In this document: positions 45,155 through 53,691 of the stretch, piece by piece
Layout: each line of letters opens with the position of its first letter
Position numbering within the stretch: the first letter of the stretch is position 1
Origin: Candidatus Melainabacteria bacterium SSGW_16
Lineage (GTDB): Bacteria > Cyanobacteriota > Vampirovibrionia > 2-02-FULL-35-15
Reading direction: 5' to 3'
DNA length: 55,575 nucleotides
Assembly (NCBI GenBank): GCA_004769085.1
Contig: DUDS01000001.1
Location: forward strand, 1-55,575
Program-made: the position numbers and the translations under genes
The notes under the pieces: model-generated
The model's input: the letters and a program-made list of their open reading frames with translations, nothing else
Told to the model about the DNA's origin: nothing
The model's database searches: none

Positions 45155-45400
45155 GTGGTATCTATAGAAAAACTTGTTGAAAAAATTCTTAACAATCCTA
45201 AAGATGTAAGAATAACTGATCTAGTAAAATTTATGGAGCATTTTGGATTTGAGTATAGGATCGGTTCTAAAGGACATTATATATTTAAAAAGAAAGAAAA
45301 AAGAGTTACAGTAGCAGTAGATCATCCAAGCCCAAAAGTTAAGCAATGCTATGTAGATGAATGTATAAAAATAATAAAAGGAGCAGGTGATATGTTATGA
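45155..45400 (+). CDS. hicA: HicA-like toxin (mRNA interferase)
   Basis: 81 residues from GTG. The small dsRBD-like fold is seen in VKFMEHFGFEYRIGSKGHYIFKKK with the catalytic His in SKGHYIF, and VTVAVDHPSPKVKQCYVDECIKII. HicA toxins cut mRNA and tmRNA until bound by HicB. It is the first gene of the pair with hicB, overlapping by 4 nt. Expression seems controlled by two palindromic operators and appears leaderless, with no Shine-Dalgarno site. It is plausibly an addiction module for the element. Confidence 0.88.
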   Translation: MVSIEKLVEKILNNPKDVRITDLVKFMEHFGFEYRIGSKGHYIFKKKEKRVTVAVDHPSPKVKQCYVDECIKIIKGAGDML

Positions 45401-45765
45401 AAAAAATTAAAAAACAAGAAATAGAAAAATATTTAACTTTGCCATATTCATTTATAATAACTCCAGACGAAGACAATGGTAAGACTTATTACGTTTGTAA
45501 AATTGCAGAATTACCTGGTTGTATTGCACATGGAAAAACAGCTATTGAAGCTCAAAAGAATATAAAAGATGCCATATATGATTGGATAGAAACAGCTCTA
45601 TTAGATGAGTATGAGATTCCTGAACCTTCAATAAACTCAGCAAAAAGCAGAAAAAATTTCACTCTTAGGATGCCAGGCAAACTTGAAAATGAAGTTAAGA
45701 TTCAAGCTGAACTAGAAAAAAAGAGCGTAAATCAATTTATCCTTGATAAGCTAGCACATGCTTAG
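45397..45765 (+). CDS. hicB: HicB antitoxin
   Basis: 122 residues. The N-terminal HicB fold has YVCKIAELPGCIAHGKTAIEAQKNIKDAIYDWIE, a degenerate RNase H-like domain that caps HicA. The C-terminus is a ribbon-helix-helix DNA-binding domain (RKNFTLRMPGKLENEVKIQAELEKKSVNQFILDKL). It starts at ATGA overlapping the hicA stop, so the two are translationally coupled. The RHH domain should bind the TGAYGTCA sites upstream of hicA. Confidence 0.92.
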   Translation: MKKIKKQEIEKYLTLPYSFIITPDEDNGKTYYVCKIAELPGCIAHGKTAIEAQKNIKDAIYDWIETALLDEYEIPEPSINSAKSRKNFTLRMPGKLENEVKIQAELEKKSVNQFILDKLAHA

Positions 45766-45814
45766 ATTATTGTTTGTTCTTCTATAGCCTATAAAAATAA
45801 CTCTTATCATATAG

Positions 45815-46354
45815 TCACTTAAAAGCAGAAATAGGCTTTCTTTTTGTGGTTAGTGCTTCATATGTACCGCTAACTCTTACTGTTGAAGGGGTTCCGCTTA
45901 TGGTAGTAGGAAATGTTCCAAAACAGCCCCCTCTCATTCTTCGTTTTTTAGAAGTTAAGCTGCCGATACAGTCTAAATGATATTCATATATGAATGTGCC
46001 TTCTGGCTCTTCTAAAGCATACTTGTAAAAAATAATAAATTGGGCTTCTCCATTAAACAATGTTGCTCTTCCACCAACTAGAGCTTTCTTTTGCGTTTCA
46101 TTAGTTTCATTAAATACTACTTGTCCTTTTGCTGTCTTTTTTCCAAATTCTAATAAGTGTGTTGTTCTGTCGTCAATTACTTGGAATGCACATATATCTG
46201 TTAGAAGATTGCAAACTTCTACTTCAGCAATTTTTAAGTTGAGTTCATACCTTGGAAGGAATAAACTGCTTTGCTGCTGAGCTGAGGCTTCATTATGCAC
46301 TAAAAATAGTGCAACAAATAAGACTAATATTAATGATACTTTATTTTTATTCAT
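45815..46354 (-). CDS. Secreted protein of unknown function
   Basis: 179 residues. Signal peptide KVSLILVLFVALFLVHNEASA with cleavage after ASA. The mature part is beta-rich with five Cys (VEVCNLLTDICAF, LDCIGS, RGGCFG). GGTAG lies about 9 nt before the ATG. It is carried inside the integrative element, so it may change the cell surface or extracellular state. No family recognised. Confidence 0.72.
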   Translation of the reverse strand: MNKNKVSLILVLFVALFLVHNEASAQQQSSLFLPRYELNLKIAEVEVCNLLTDICAFQVIDDRTTHLLEFGKKTAKGQVVFNETNETQKKALVGGRATLFNGEAQFIIFYKYALEEPEGTFIYEYHLDCIGSLTSKKRRMRGGCFGTFPTTISGTPSTVRVSGTYEALTTKRKPISAFK

Positions 46355-46401
46355 AATTATCTACCTTACGTATCTCTGAGGTACTACACCATGAAGCACC
46401 T

Positions 46402-46435
46402 TATAGTTCAGCAATTACGAACTATACCATAGTTC
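46402..46435. promoter_or_regulatory. Operator sites before the XRE gene
   Basis: TATAGTTC (46402-46409) and GAACTATA (46419-46426) form a perfect inverted repeat with a 9-nt spacer, followed by another half-site ATAGTTC (46429-46435). The sites lie between the divergent secreted-protein gene and the XRE gene. Confidence 0.65.
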
Positions 46436-46484
46436 ACCAATAACGCCAACCGCTTATCTTAAGACCTATAAAGAGGTGATGAAA

Positions 46485-46712
46485 TTGGCTAAATGGAATA
46501 CAAGATTAAGAAAAGCAAGAGAAGCCATGAAACTATCCTTAGCAGAAGCAACAAGACTTTTATACGAAGAACATAAAATTAAAATGCATAGGTCTAATCT
46601 TGGAATGGTTGAACGTGGTGAAAGCGATATTGTTGTAAATAGGTTTAAGGCTTTGTGCGATATTTATGCAGTTAGTGCAGACTGGATTTTAGATTTAAAA
46701 GATGTGAAATAA
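46485..46712 (+). CDS. XRE-family HTH regulator
   Basis: 75 residues from TTG at 46485, favoured because AGAGGTGAT (46472-46480) is a near-perfect anti-16S match ending at a proper distance; an ATG at 46479 would stand inside that site. The HTH covers TRLRKAREAMKLSLAEATRLLYEEHKIKMHRSNLGMVERGE, with the unusual extra residues between helices 2 and 3. It probably represses its own promoter and the replication or integrase genes of the element, like phage or satellite repressors. Confidence 0.85.
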   Translation: MAKWNTRLRKAREAMKLSLAEATRLLYEEHKIKMHRSNLGMVERGESDIVVNRFKALCDIYAVSADWILDLKDVK

Positions 46713-47019
46713 AATTCCTAAGAAACTGCAAATGTCTTCTTACCCTTAACAAAGAATTCTTATCCACTTTTACATGATTAATTAAATCAATTTCTAGAAG
46801 CTTCTATTGTTTAATGGAGGTTTCTACAAATAGTTACTCCCTTTATTGGGATTGCATTTTGTCTTTTATTTATAATTGGTTTATTTGCTAAATTTCCTAG
46901 AAAATAAATATTGATAAAGGGTTATTTGAAAAATCTTTTTCCCTGTGTTATTCTAATAAAGGGCGCAGAGCAAAAGAAGTATATAGGCACCAGATAAAAC
47001 ATAGCGAACACCGGCCAAT

Positions 47020-47086
47020 GAGCCACTTAACGCAAAGAAAACCACTTAGCCAAGAGAATAAAGTAAGCCACAGCCCAAGAATAAAA
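47020..47086 (+). repeat. Three degenerate iteron-like repeats
   Basis: Three adjacent units of 22-24 nt of the form GCCACTTA...CAAGAATAAAAG (47020-47041, 47042-47063, 47064-47086) lie about 130 nt before the replication gene. Iterons upstream of a RepA-like gene are a normal origin layout. The rest of the gap 46713-47171 is AT-rich with no gene that I accept. Confidence 0.45.
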
Positions 47087-47216
47087 GATTTATTTAGAAC
47101 AATCTAAAAGAAGTAACTTTTAAGTATTAAAAATTTACTTATGAATTGATATTAAATTCTATGGGTACTTTTTGCTTACTTATTGGTGCTTCCTTAGATT
47201 ACTAAGGAAGGTGTTT

Positions 47217-49058
47217 ATGAGTGGCTTGGCTTTTAGACTTAATGATGAAGAACAAAAAATCATAAGAAAGTATTGCGATGATTTAGAAATTACAATAGTC
47301 CCTTTTCGATTTGAAGGAAAAAGTAAACGACCTAATTTAATTAGTTGGGAAGAATATAAAACAAGAAGAAATACCTCAGAAGAACTTGAATTATGGCTAC
47401 CTAATAATCCAGCTTTTGGTATTGTTGCGGGAAAACTTGCTTGCGTAGATTTTGACATTATAAAGGATAAAGATTCAGAATTCTATAATCAGCTACATCC
47501 TAAAGCTATCGATTTCTATAATGAACTTATAAGTTTACATCCAAGCTGGTCTCAAGAAACTGGTAGTGGTGGAAAACACATAATTTATGAAACTGAAGAA
47601 GGGTTTCCAGTTGAAACACGTAAGATTCCTGATATTCCTGGGTTAGAAATAAGAGGAGAAAAATCATTATTTATAGTTGCTCCTTCTTATCATTCATCTG
47701 GTAATAGATATAAAACAATCAGATGTCCCTTCAAAGATGGTATATCCTTATTTCCTTATTCAGAATTTTATACAAATAAAAGCCTTAGTATCCAATCTGA
47801 TTCTTCTTCTAAAAAGGCGTATGAAAATCTTATAGACAGAGGGCATCTATCTGAGGGAAGTAGAAATATTGAAATTGCTTCCCTTGCAGGTCTTGTATAT
47901 AACAAGTTTGCAAATAAGCCAGAATTTGCACGAGATATCCTTTTTGCTATAAACCAATATTATGCAAGTTTAGGTAAGAAAGAACCACTATCTGAAAAAG
48001 AATTATTGGCAATTATAAAAGGACAAGAAACAAAATATCATCCAAAAACTGAGCAAGATGAGCAAGAGAATAAGCGTAAAGCAGTTTTATTTTTACATGA
48101 AATAAAAGATTTAGAAGCAAATAAAAATGCATGGATAGTAGAAGAACTAATTCCTACAAAGGGAATTACTGTAATATATGGTGCTCCTGGTGAAGGAAAA
48201 TCTTTTATTAGAAGTGCAATAGCAATAGCCTGTGCAAGAGGCAAAGAACTCTTTGATAAATTTCCGACAAAGAAATCAAAAGTTTTATTAGTGGACAAAG
48301 ACACTGGTATGTATCACGATCTTGGGAGATTTAAAGACTTAGGAGTGGACGTAGAAAATGAAAAGTTAGATATTGCATTTTATACTATAGCTCATAACTT
48401 TAACGTACATGATAAAAAAGAAATTGCTGAGCTCACTGAACATATTAAAGAACATGCCTTTGACCTAGTAATATTTGATACTTTTAGAGATATATTTTTT
48501 GGTGATGAAAACAGCTCTCAAGAGGTGGGAGAAGTAATAGGATTCATGAAAAGCCTTTCTGCTTTAAATGTTACAACTATCTTGGTTCACCATACAAAAA
48601 AGAATACTGAAGACGATAAAAAAAATCCTGCAAAACTTGCAAGAGGATCGTCTGCTTTATGGGGTGGTGTGCATAGTATGCTTTATATATCTAAATCTAC
48701 AAATGAAAATACACTCTCAATTTGCCACGCAAAAAATAAATATGGAAAACCGCACGACCCTATCCTATTAAATATATTTGAAGATAATGGTCAAATAAAA
48801 GGCTTTTCTTATGCAGGTATTGCTACTAATTTCAGCTCAAAAGAACTAACTGCACAAGAAAAGACAGAAAAAGAGATACTAAAATTATTTATTACAAATG
48901 AAATGGAAGTATCTAGAGAAGATATAGTAGCTCAGGCAACAAAAAAAGGATGCACTATTAATTCCATAAATGGCGCAATAAGTGGCTTGTGTAACAATGC
49001 ATTGATTAAAACAATGAAGGGTAAAGATGCTTATTTTAAGTTAAATAATGAGGCATAG
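47217..49058 (+). CDS. PrimPol-like N-terminus fused to RepA-like AAA helicase (replication protein)
   Basis: 613 residues from ATG at 47217, which has AAGGAAGG 6-7 nt upstream; a frame from 47172 is less likely. The N-terminal half is the bifunctional primase-polymerase fold: AFGIVAGKLACVDFDI with the acidic metal pair, QETGSGGKHIIYE and GLEIRGEKSLFIVAPSYHSSGN. The C-terminal half is a RepA/AAA_25 helicase: Walker A IYGAPGEGKSF, KVLLVDKDTG, Walker B DLVIFDTFRDIFFG, and TTILVHHTKKN. A winged-helix tail follows. Such proteins replicate phage satellites and integrative plasmids. Upstream iteron-like repeats would be the origin. Confidence 0.92.
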   Translation: MSGLAFRLNDEEQKIIRKYCDDLEITIVPFRFEGKSKRPNLISWEEYKTRRNTSEELELWLPNNPAFGIVAGKLACVDFDIIKDKDSEFYNQLHPKAIDFYNELISLHPSWSQETGSGGKHIIYETEEGFPVETRKIPDIPGLEIRGEKSLFIVAPSYHSSGNRYKTIRCPFKDGISLFPYSEFYTNKSLSIQSDSSSKKAYENLIDRGHLSEGSRNIEIASLAGLVYNKFANKPEFARDILFAINQYYASLGKKEPLSEKELLAIIKGQETKYHPKTEQDEQENKRKAVLFLHEIKDLEANKNAWIVEELIPTKGITVIYGAPGEGKSFIRSAIAIACARGKELFDKFPTKKSKVLLVDKDTGMYHDLGRFKDLGVDVENEKLDIAFYTIAHNFNVHDKKEIAELTEHIKEHAFDLVIFDTFRDIFFGDENSSQEVGEVIGFMKSLSALNVTTILVHHTKKNTEDDKKNPAKLARGSSALWGGVHSMLYISKSTNENTLSICHAKNKYGKPHDPILLNIFEDNGQIKGFSYAGIATNFSSKELTAQEKTEKEILKLFITNEMEVSREDIVAQATKKGCTINSINGAISGLCNNALIKTMKGKDAYFKLNNEA

Positions 49059-49065
49059 TTTTCGA

Positions 49066-49102
49066 TTTTGATTTTTGCTACCCTATATATCAAAAATCAA
49101 AA
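49066..49102 (+). terminator. AT-rich hairpin after the replication gene
   Basis: TTTTGATTTTTG (49066-49077) and CAAAAATCAAAA (49091-49102) form a perfect 12-bp stem, 7 nt after the stop codon of the replication gene. It has low GC, and no clear T run follows, so termination is only likely. Confidence 0.5.
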
Positions 49103-49154
49103 ATGTTTATGTCGTTTGAGGTTTATAAATCCTTTTAAAATCAGAAAGAGCTAG

Positions 49155-49219
49155 AAAGGCAATAGAGATATGTACAAAAAAAAAGGTTTTGTGGATATCT
49201 CTATTAAACTTATGCCTTT
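49155..49219 (+). ncRNA. Long hairpin, possible small RNA
   Basis: Three nested perfect stems: AAAGGC/GCCTTT (49155-49160, 49214-49219), AATAGAGATAT/ATATCTCTATT (49161-49171, 49195-49205) and ACAAAA/TTTTGT (49174-49179, 49187-49192), ending in a T run. It lies in the 466-nt gap between the replication gene and a HEPN gene. It may be a terminator or a small regulatory RNA. A smaller hairpin ATTAAAGT/ACTTTAAT follows at 49321-49340. I see nothing else in the gap. Confidence 0.5.
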
Positions 49220-49524
49220 TTAATACATAAGTTAATCAATATAATACTTGATATTTCACTCGGAGCTGTTGATATGTCGTCATTGTAATTCATCAGTATA
49301 ATTCTAATAGGGATAATCTTATTAAAGTAGCAACTTTAATCGCTTTTAGAGCTTAGATTCTGGTGTTTTTATAACTTATTGACGAAAAGTATATTGCAGA
49401 GAGACTCATAAAAAATATAATAGATACATTACTGAGACTGTGAATAATAAATATCACTCAACATTTAATATGAGTATTATGAAAAAATTAGTGGGATTGG
49501 TGAAATCTGTCAACAATAAAAGAT

Positions 49525-50772
49525 TTAGCTGCTAAGCAATATCTTTTGAGCAACATACTTAACTAAATCTGTATCCAACCGAAGCTCTTTTGCTTCAGGT
49601 GAAAAAGGGAAAATAGGCTCTCCTTCAGAACCTAAGTAATCAGACTTTGTATGAACAATCTTGCATCGAATGCGATAAATTCTTTTTGCTGCTTCTTCAA
49701 CTATATTTAGGTTATTTTCCTCAATATCAATTTTACATGACTGTAAGAGCTCTGGATTTGAGAAGTATCTTCTGTGTACGTCTCCTTTTAGATATTCAAA
49801 CAGATCTTTACTATCGACATTATCATTTATTAATTTAATAAACCTCTCTTCTTCATTAAGTTTTTTAGTTTTACCATTTATATTTTGAATTTCTTCCTTT
49901 GGGAGAAAATACTCTATGCTTTGGTAATAAGAGAAAAATTGAAGCAATGGTTTATCTATAGCAGTACGACCATACCAATATGATGATAAAGAAGATTCAT
50001 TGTACGACTTAGAAAACCTAGTTATAAATTTAGAATTTTTACTGCTTCCGAAAATCCCCGTGTTTATATTGAGCATATTTTCTGTTAACAAATACATAGG
50101 AACGCCATATAAAACATCTTGTTCAAATAAAAAAGCGTTACCGATATTACTTAATATGTCATAAGCTTCCTTGACAGTTAAAATTTTATCTTTACTATGG
50201 ATTTTTAAAGTAGCTCTTTGAATAAATGAATTTTGGTGCCCTCCTATATCATTTCTTAGCCAGATTAAGTTATTAAAATAAATTGATGGAGAGGAAAGTT
50301 CTAATATAAATTTATCTTTTATATTCTCTTGATATTGGAGGTAAATATCATAATCAGAAGTATCTGAGAATGGTAGTTTTTTATTTAAGTATCTTAGTAA
50401 AAAAATCAAATTCTGAGTATTAGGACCTAATCCACATTCAATATATCCTGATTCAGGAAGAGTTATAGCTAGGTAAGGAGATATAAAAGTAATTCCTTTT
50501 AATTTCATACTTAATAGAGCTTCAATATGTTCAATACATTCATTAGGATGTTTATTGTTATGCAGCACTCTTAAGCGGCTATAGCTACAAGATGAACCTG
50601 GAAAGTTTATCCAAATAGTAAAATCCATATCTGAATTAGAATGACCAAAAATTTGATATTCTAATTCGCATTGCTTTAAATATATGCACAATTTTTCTGC
50701 AAGCTCGCGTACTTTAGGATCTATTTTGTCAACAGCAATAGGATACTGGTTCTGACTTTTTAATATTGACAT
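49525..50772 (-). CDS. Protein with C-terminal HEPN domain
   Basis: 415 residues. About 250 residues of mixed alpha/beta sequence without known motif (HSNSDMDFTIWINFPG near the start) precede a helical C-terminal domain with QFFSYYQSIEYFLP and RIYRIRCKIVHTKSDYLG. The latter contains Arg369 and His374 of the RxxxxH HEPN ribonuclease motif; FYQxIEYF...IYxxRxxIVHxK is typical of ApeA-like HEPN proteins. GAGGGG stands 5 nt before the ATG. It lies 120 nt downstream of the Mrr-TPR gene on the same strand and may work with it. Confidence 0.82.
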   Translation of the reverse strand: MSILKSQNQYPIAVDKIDPKVRELAEKLCIYLKQCELEYQIFGHSNSDMDFTIWINFPGSSCSYSRLRVLHNNKHPNECIEHIEALLSMKLKGITFISPYLAITLPESGYIECGLGPNTQNLIFLLRYLNKKLPFSDTSDYDIYLQYQENIKDKFILELSSPSIYFNNLIWLRNDIGGHQNSFIQRATLKIHSKDKILTVKEAYDILSNIGNAFLFEQDVLYGVPMYLLTENMLNINTGIFGSSKNSKFITRFSKSYNESSLSSYWYGRTAIDKPLLQFFSYYQSIEYFLPKEEIQNINGKTKKLNEEERFIKLINDNVDSKDLFEYLKGDVHRRYFSNPELLQSCKIDIEENNLNIVEEAAKRIYRIRCKIVHTKSDYLGSEGEPIFPFSPEAKELRLDTDLVKYVAQKILLSS

Positions 50773-50892
50773 TAACCCCTCAACGGTTTACCAAGCATAT
50801 AAAATGATTATCTAAGAAGTCTCTAAAATTATTCTATCAAGTTTTTTTCTGTAAAATATAAACATCTAAAATGTGTTTCTGCCATAGCATTA

Positions 50893-53667
50893 TTAATCCG
50901 TTGGCTTATCTTTATTTAAACGTTTTATAGATTCTCCCATTAAGGCTTTAAATTGTTCTGGAGTAATATCTTCCGGAATATGCCCATGAACTATTTGTGA
51001 TTCATACCCCATGGAAGAACAGAATTCACGACTTTTATCAAAGGCTAAAGTATATTTATGTATAACATCAAGTACTTCTTTTTCATTTGTTGAACCAACA
51101 ACGTCCCCTATTACAACTTTATCACCTACAGATTTATTCCTTAGTTCTTTAAAAATTTTCTCATTTGAAATTTGATTTATTTCCCCAAGTTGTGGGTTAG
51201 TATCCTTCCTTTTTTCTAAGATATACCACCTATCACTTACTTTGTTATCTTTGATTTTAATAGCTGTATCAAAATCAGATTTATTTAAATTTCTTAATTG
51301 CCCTAGATGGTTACTAGCAAAAAGAAATATTGTGCAATAGTTGTCATTAACTAAAGGATCTGAAGGATATCTACGTAAAGTTTCATAAGCTAATTCAACA
51401 GCTTTATTATAGATTTGTCTTTCAAGGAACAAGTTTGCAAGAAGTAATGCTGGTTCTAATCCAATAGCCTCAAAGTTAAAATCTTGTTTGAGAAAATCAT
51501 CAACTTTTTTAAAGTCCCCAAGTTTATGATTAAAAATTGCAAGATTAAGGTTTATATTAATATCCTCAGGATATAGACTTGCAAGCTCAGATTGGATATT
51601 TTTCGCTGCTAGAGTATCACCAATTTCAAAAAGTAATCTAGCTTCTTTGAGTGAAAAGTCTTTTAATAAACCATATTTCAGACGAAGGTTTGAAGCTATT
51701 TTAATAGCATCTTGTTGTTTATTAATTTCGCAATAACATGCAAGCAGTTTTTTTGTAAGAATATTAGGCAAGCTAACGTCTACAAATTTTTCATACACTT
51801 CTGCAGCTTCTTTATAAAGTTTGAAATCAAATAAATTATTTGCCAAGTTGTACAATTCACTATAAGTTGTATTGTTATCGATTAAACCATAAGCTTCTAT
51901 TAAACATTTTTTTGCTTTTTCTATACCATCAATGTTTTTTATTATTAAAAACTCATTTATTTTATGATGTATACATTTTGGATTTTTTTCTAGTAATTTT
52001 TCATTTAGACTTTTTGCTTTATCAAAATTATCTGAATCAATATATAATGAAACTAATCTCATTTTTACTTCTTCAACCCAAGGTTCATTTTCCAGTTTTT
52101 CCAAATTCTTTTCTGTTATTTCTATAGCTTCAGAATCTCTATTTTTTGTGGAAAGTAAGTCAATCAAAAGAGAAGGAAGGTTAGGCATTTCATGACTAAA
52201 ATACACTTCTTTTACGCTATTTATAATTTTGTCGCTTATCATATTAGCTTTTAATGCTACATCAGCTCTATTTACAATAAGAGAAACATTTTGGGGATCA
52301 GCTTCTAAAGCATTATCAAAATCACTCATAGCTTCTTCAGGATTCCCAAGATAATATTTTGCAATAGCTCTATTAGCAAACCAAGGAAGCCTACGATTAC
52401 GAAGCTCTGTATCTTTAACCTTATCCCACAATTCCGTTAGTAAGCTAACAGCTTGTGCTAAGTTAAGCTTTGTTTCTTCCGATACATTACCTGTTTTTTT
52501 CTTTTCATCTATTGCAGCTCCAACAATAATTCCTGCTAATTCACCTTTGACATCAAAGTGTTTATCATTCTTAGCAGAAGCAATAGCTTTTTCAAGCCAT
52601 TCTTTAGCCATCACAAGATTCCCCTTCTTCAAAGCAAATCTCGCTATAGAATTAGCAGTTCTAGCTTGTCCTCTATATTCTTTAGGAACTTTTTCAATAA
52701 CATCTTCAATTGAAGATGTTACAGGTGAACTAGAAACTAGTATTGAGTATGCTGAATCATTTGTCTCATCTTCACTTAAAACAGATTGTGCAAGTTTTAT
52801 AGCTTCTTCAGGATTATTTAATATTTGTTTTCCAACAGCAGCATTACATTTAGCATTCGCACTGTTTTTATTAAAATTAAATGCTTTAATAAAACAATTT
52901 GCTATGTATGAGGCTTGACTGTCATCTTTCACCAATTCAAGATGAGCTCGCCCTAACCCTGATAAGGTTTTATACTTTTGCAAATCATCTGTATAGTCCC
53001 AAAGCTTTTCTTCTATAGTTTTAAGTAAAGTAATAGCTGCAGAAGGGTTAAAATTATCAATTAAATTTGTAGCATCTTCCAGTTTGCTATCAATTTCTGC
53101 TTTTTTAGCCCTAAGGTCATTTGTCTCCTCTAGTTTTTTATGAACTTTTTGAAGATCTGACGGAAAAAAAACTTCTTTTATCTCCGGGAAACCATTTAAT
53201 AAAGTAAGAATTTTATTCCCATCCCAACAGTGAATATTTTTAAATGGATACTCTACCTTTAATTCATCAATAATTTTGTGAACTTGGTCATGAGTACCAG
53301 TCTCACTAACTCCTGAAAATGGAACATTTGAAATAAATATATAATAATCACATTTACCATTCTCAAAATAACTATATTTCTTTAATTTAACAGCTTCAGG
53401 TCTAATTAAACCCTTTACTTTTTGACGTGCTTTATCAAGTCCATTATAGAAATTAGTATATTTAACTTGAAATATCCATTCCCCATCCCATTGTTCTACT
53501 TCACTTGGATATTTTGCTTTACCTGGATACGTTGCTTCCCTAGCACCATCACGAGCATCACCAAATATAGTTACACCAGGGCCAATTACTTTAGCAAGCA
53601 ATGCCTGACATAGCTTTTCAAATCTTTCCTCACCTAAATCATTAATATCTTCAACAGTAATATCCAT
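50893..53667 (-). CDS. Mrr-like nuclease - TPR - GreA/B C-terminal-like fusion protein
   Basis: 924 residues. Residues 1-150 look like an Mrr-type PD-(D/E)XK nuclease: helix ERFEKLCQALLAKVIG with Glu17, FGDARDGAREATY with Asp40, and WIFQVKY with Gln67 and Lys69 (QxK form). Residues about 185-805 are a TPR solenoid (e.g. RAIAKYYLGNPEEAMSDFDN). Residues 811-875 (IFKELRNKSVGDKVVI after WYILE) resemble the GreA/GreB C-terminal domain that also caps PIN-TPR-GreABC proteins. No NTPase P-loop is present. TATAAT lies 7 nt before the ATG with no Shine-Dalgarno site. It starts 24 nt after the integrase gene and is probably a defence effector. Confidence 0.85.
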   Translation of the reverse strand: MDITVEDINDLGEERFEKLCQALLAKVIGPGVTIFGDARDGAREATYPGKAKYPSEVEQWDGEWIFQVKYTNFYNGLDKARQKVKGLIRPEAVKLKKYSYFENGKCDYYIFISNVPFSGVSETGTHDQVHKIIDELKVEYPFKNIHCWDGNKILTLLNGFPEIKEVFFPSDLQKVHKKLEETNDLRAKKAEIDSKLEDATNLIDNFNPSAAITLLKTIEEKLWDYTDDLQKYKTLSGLGRAHLELVKDDSQASYIANCFIKAFNFNKNSANAKCNAAVGKQILNNPEEAIKLAQSVLSEDETNDSAYSILVSSSPVTSSIEDVIEKVPKEYRGQARTANSIARFALKKGNLVMAKEWLEKAIASAKNDKHFDVKGELAGIIVGAAIDEKKKTGNVSEETKLNLAQAVSLLTELWDKVKDTELRNRRLPWFANRAIAKYYLGNPEEAMSDFDNALEADPQNVSLIVNRADVALKANMISDKIINSVKEVYFSHEMPNLPSLLIDLLSTKNRDSEAIEITEKNLEKLENEPWVEEVKMRLVSLYIDSDNFDKAKSLNEKLLEKNPKCIHHKINEFLIIKNIDGIEKAKKCLIEAYGLIDNNTTYSELYNLANNLFDFKLYKEAAEVYEKFVDVSLPNILTKKLLACYCEINKQQDAIKIASNLRLKYGLLKDFSLKEARLLFEIGDTLAAKNIQSELASLYPEDININLNLAIFNHKLGDFKKVDDFLKQDFNFEAIGLEPALLLANLFLERQIYNKAVELAYETLRRYPSDPLVNDNYCTIFLFASNHLGQLRNLNKSDFDTAIKIKDNKVSDRWYILEKRKDTNPQLGEINQISNEKIFKELRNKSVGDKVVIGDVVGSTNEKEVLDVIHKYTLAFDKSREFCSSMGYESQIVHGHIPEDITPEQFKALMGESIKRLNKDKPTD

Positions 53668-53691
53668 ACAAACAATTATAAATCTATTGAG

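Noticed and set aside
46813..46905. Small hydrophobic ORF near a GGAGG site before the replication gene
   Set aside because: In the membrane-peptide frame the only start near the GGAGG would be ATA; the ATG frame gives an unrelated 25-mer. Not enough evidence for a gene.
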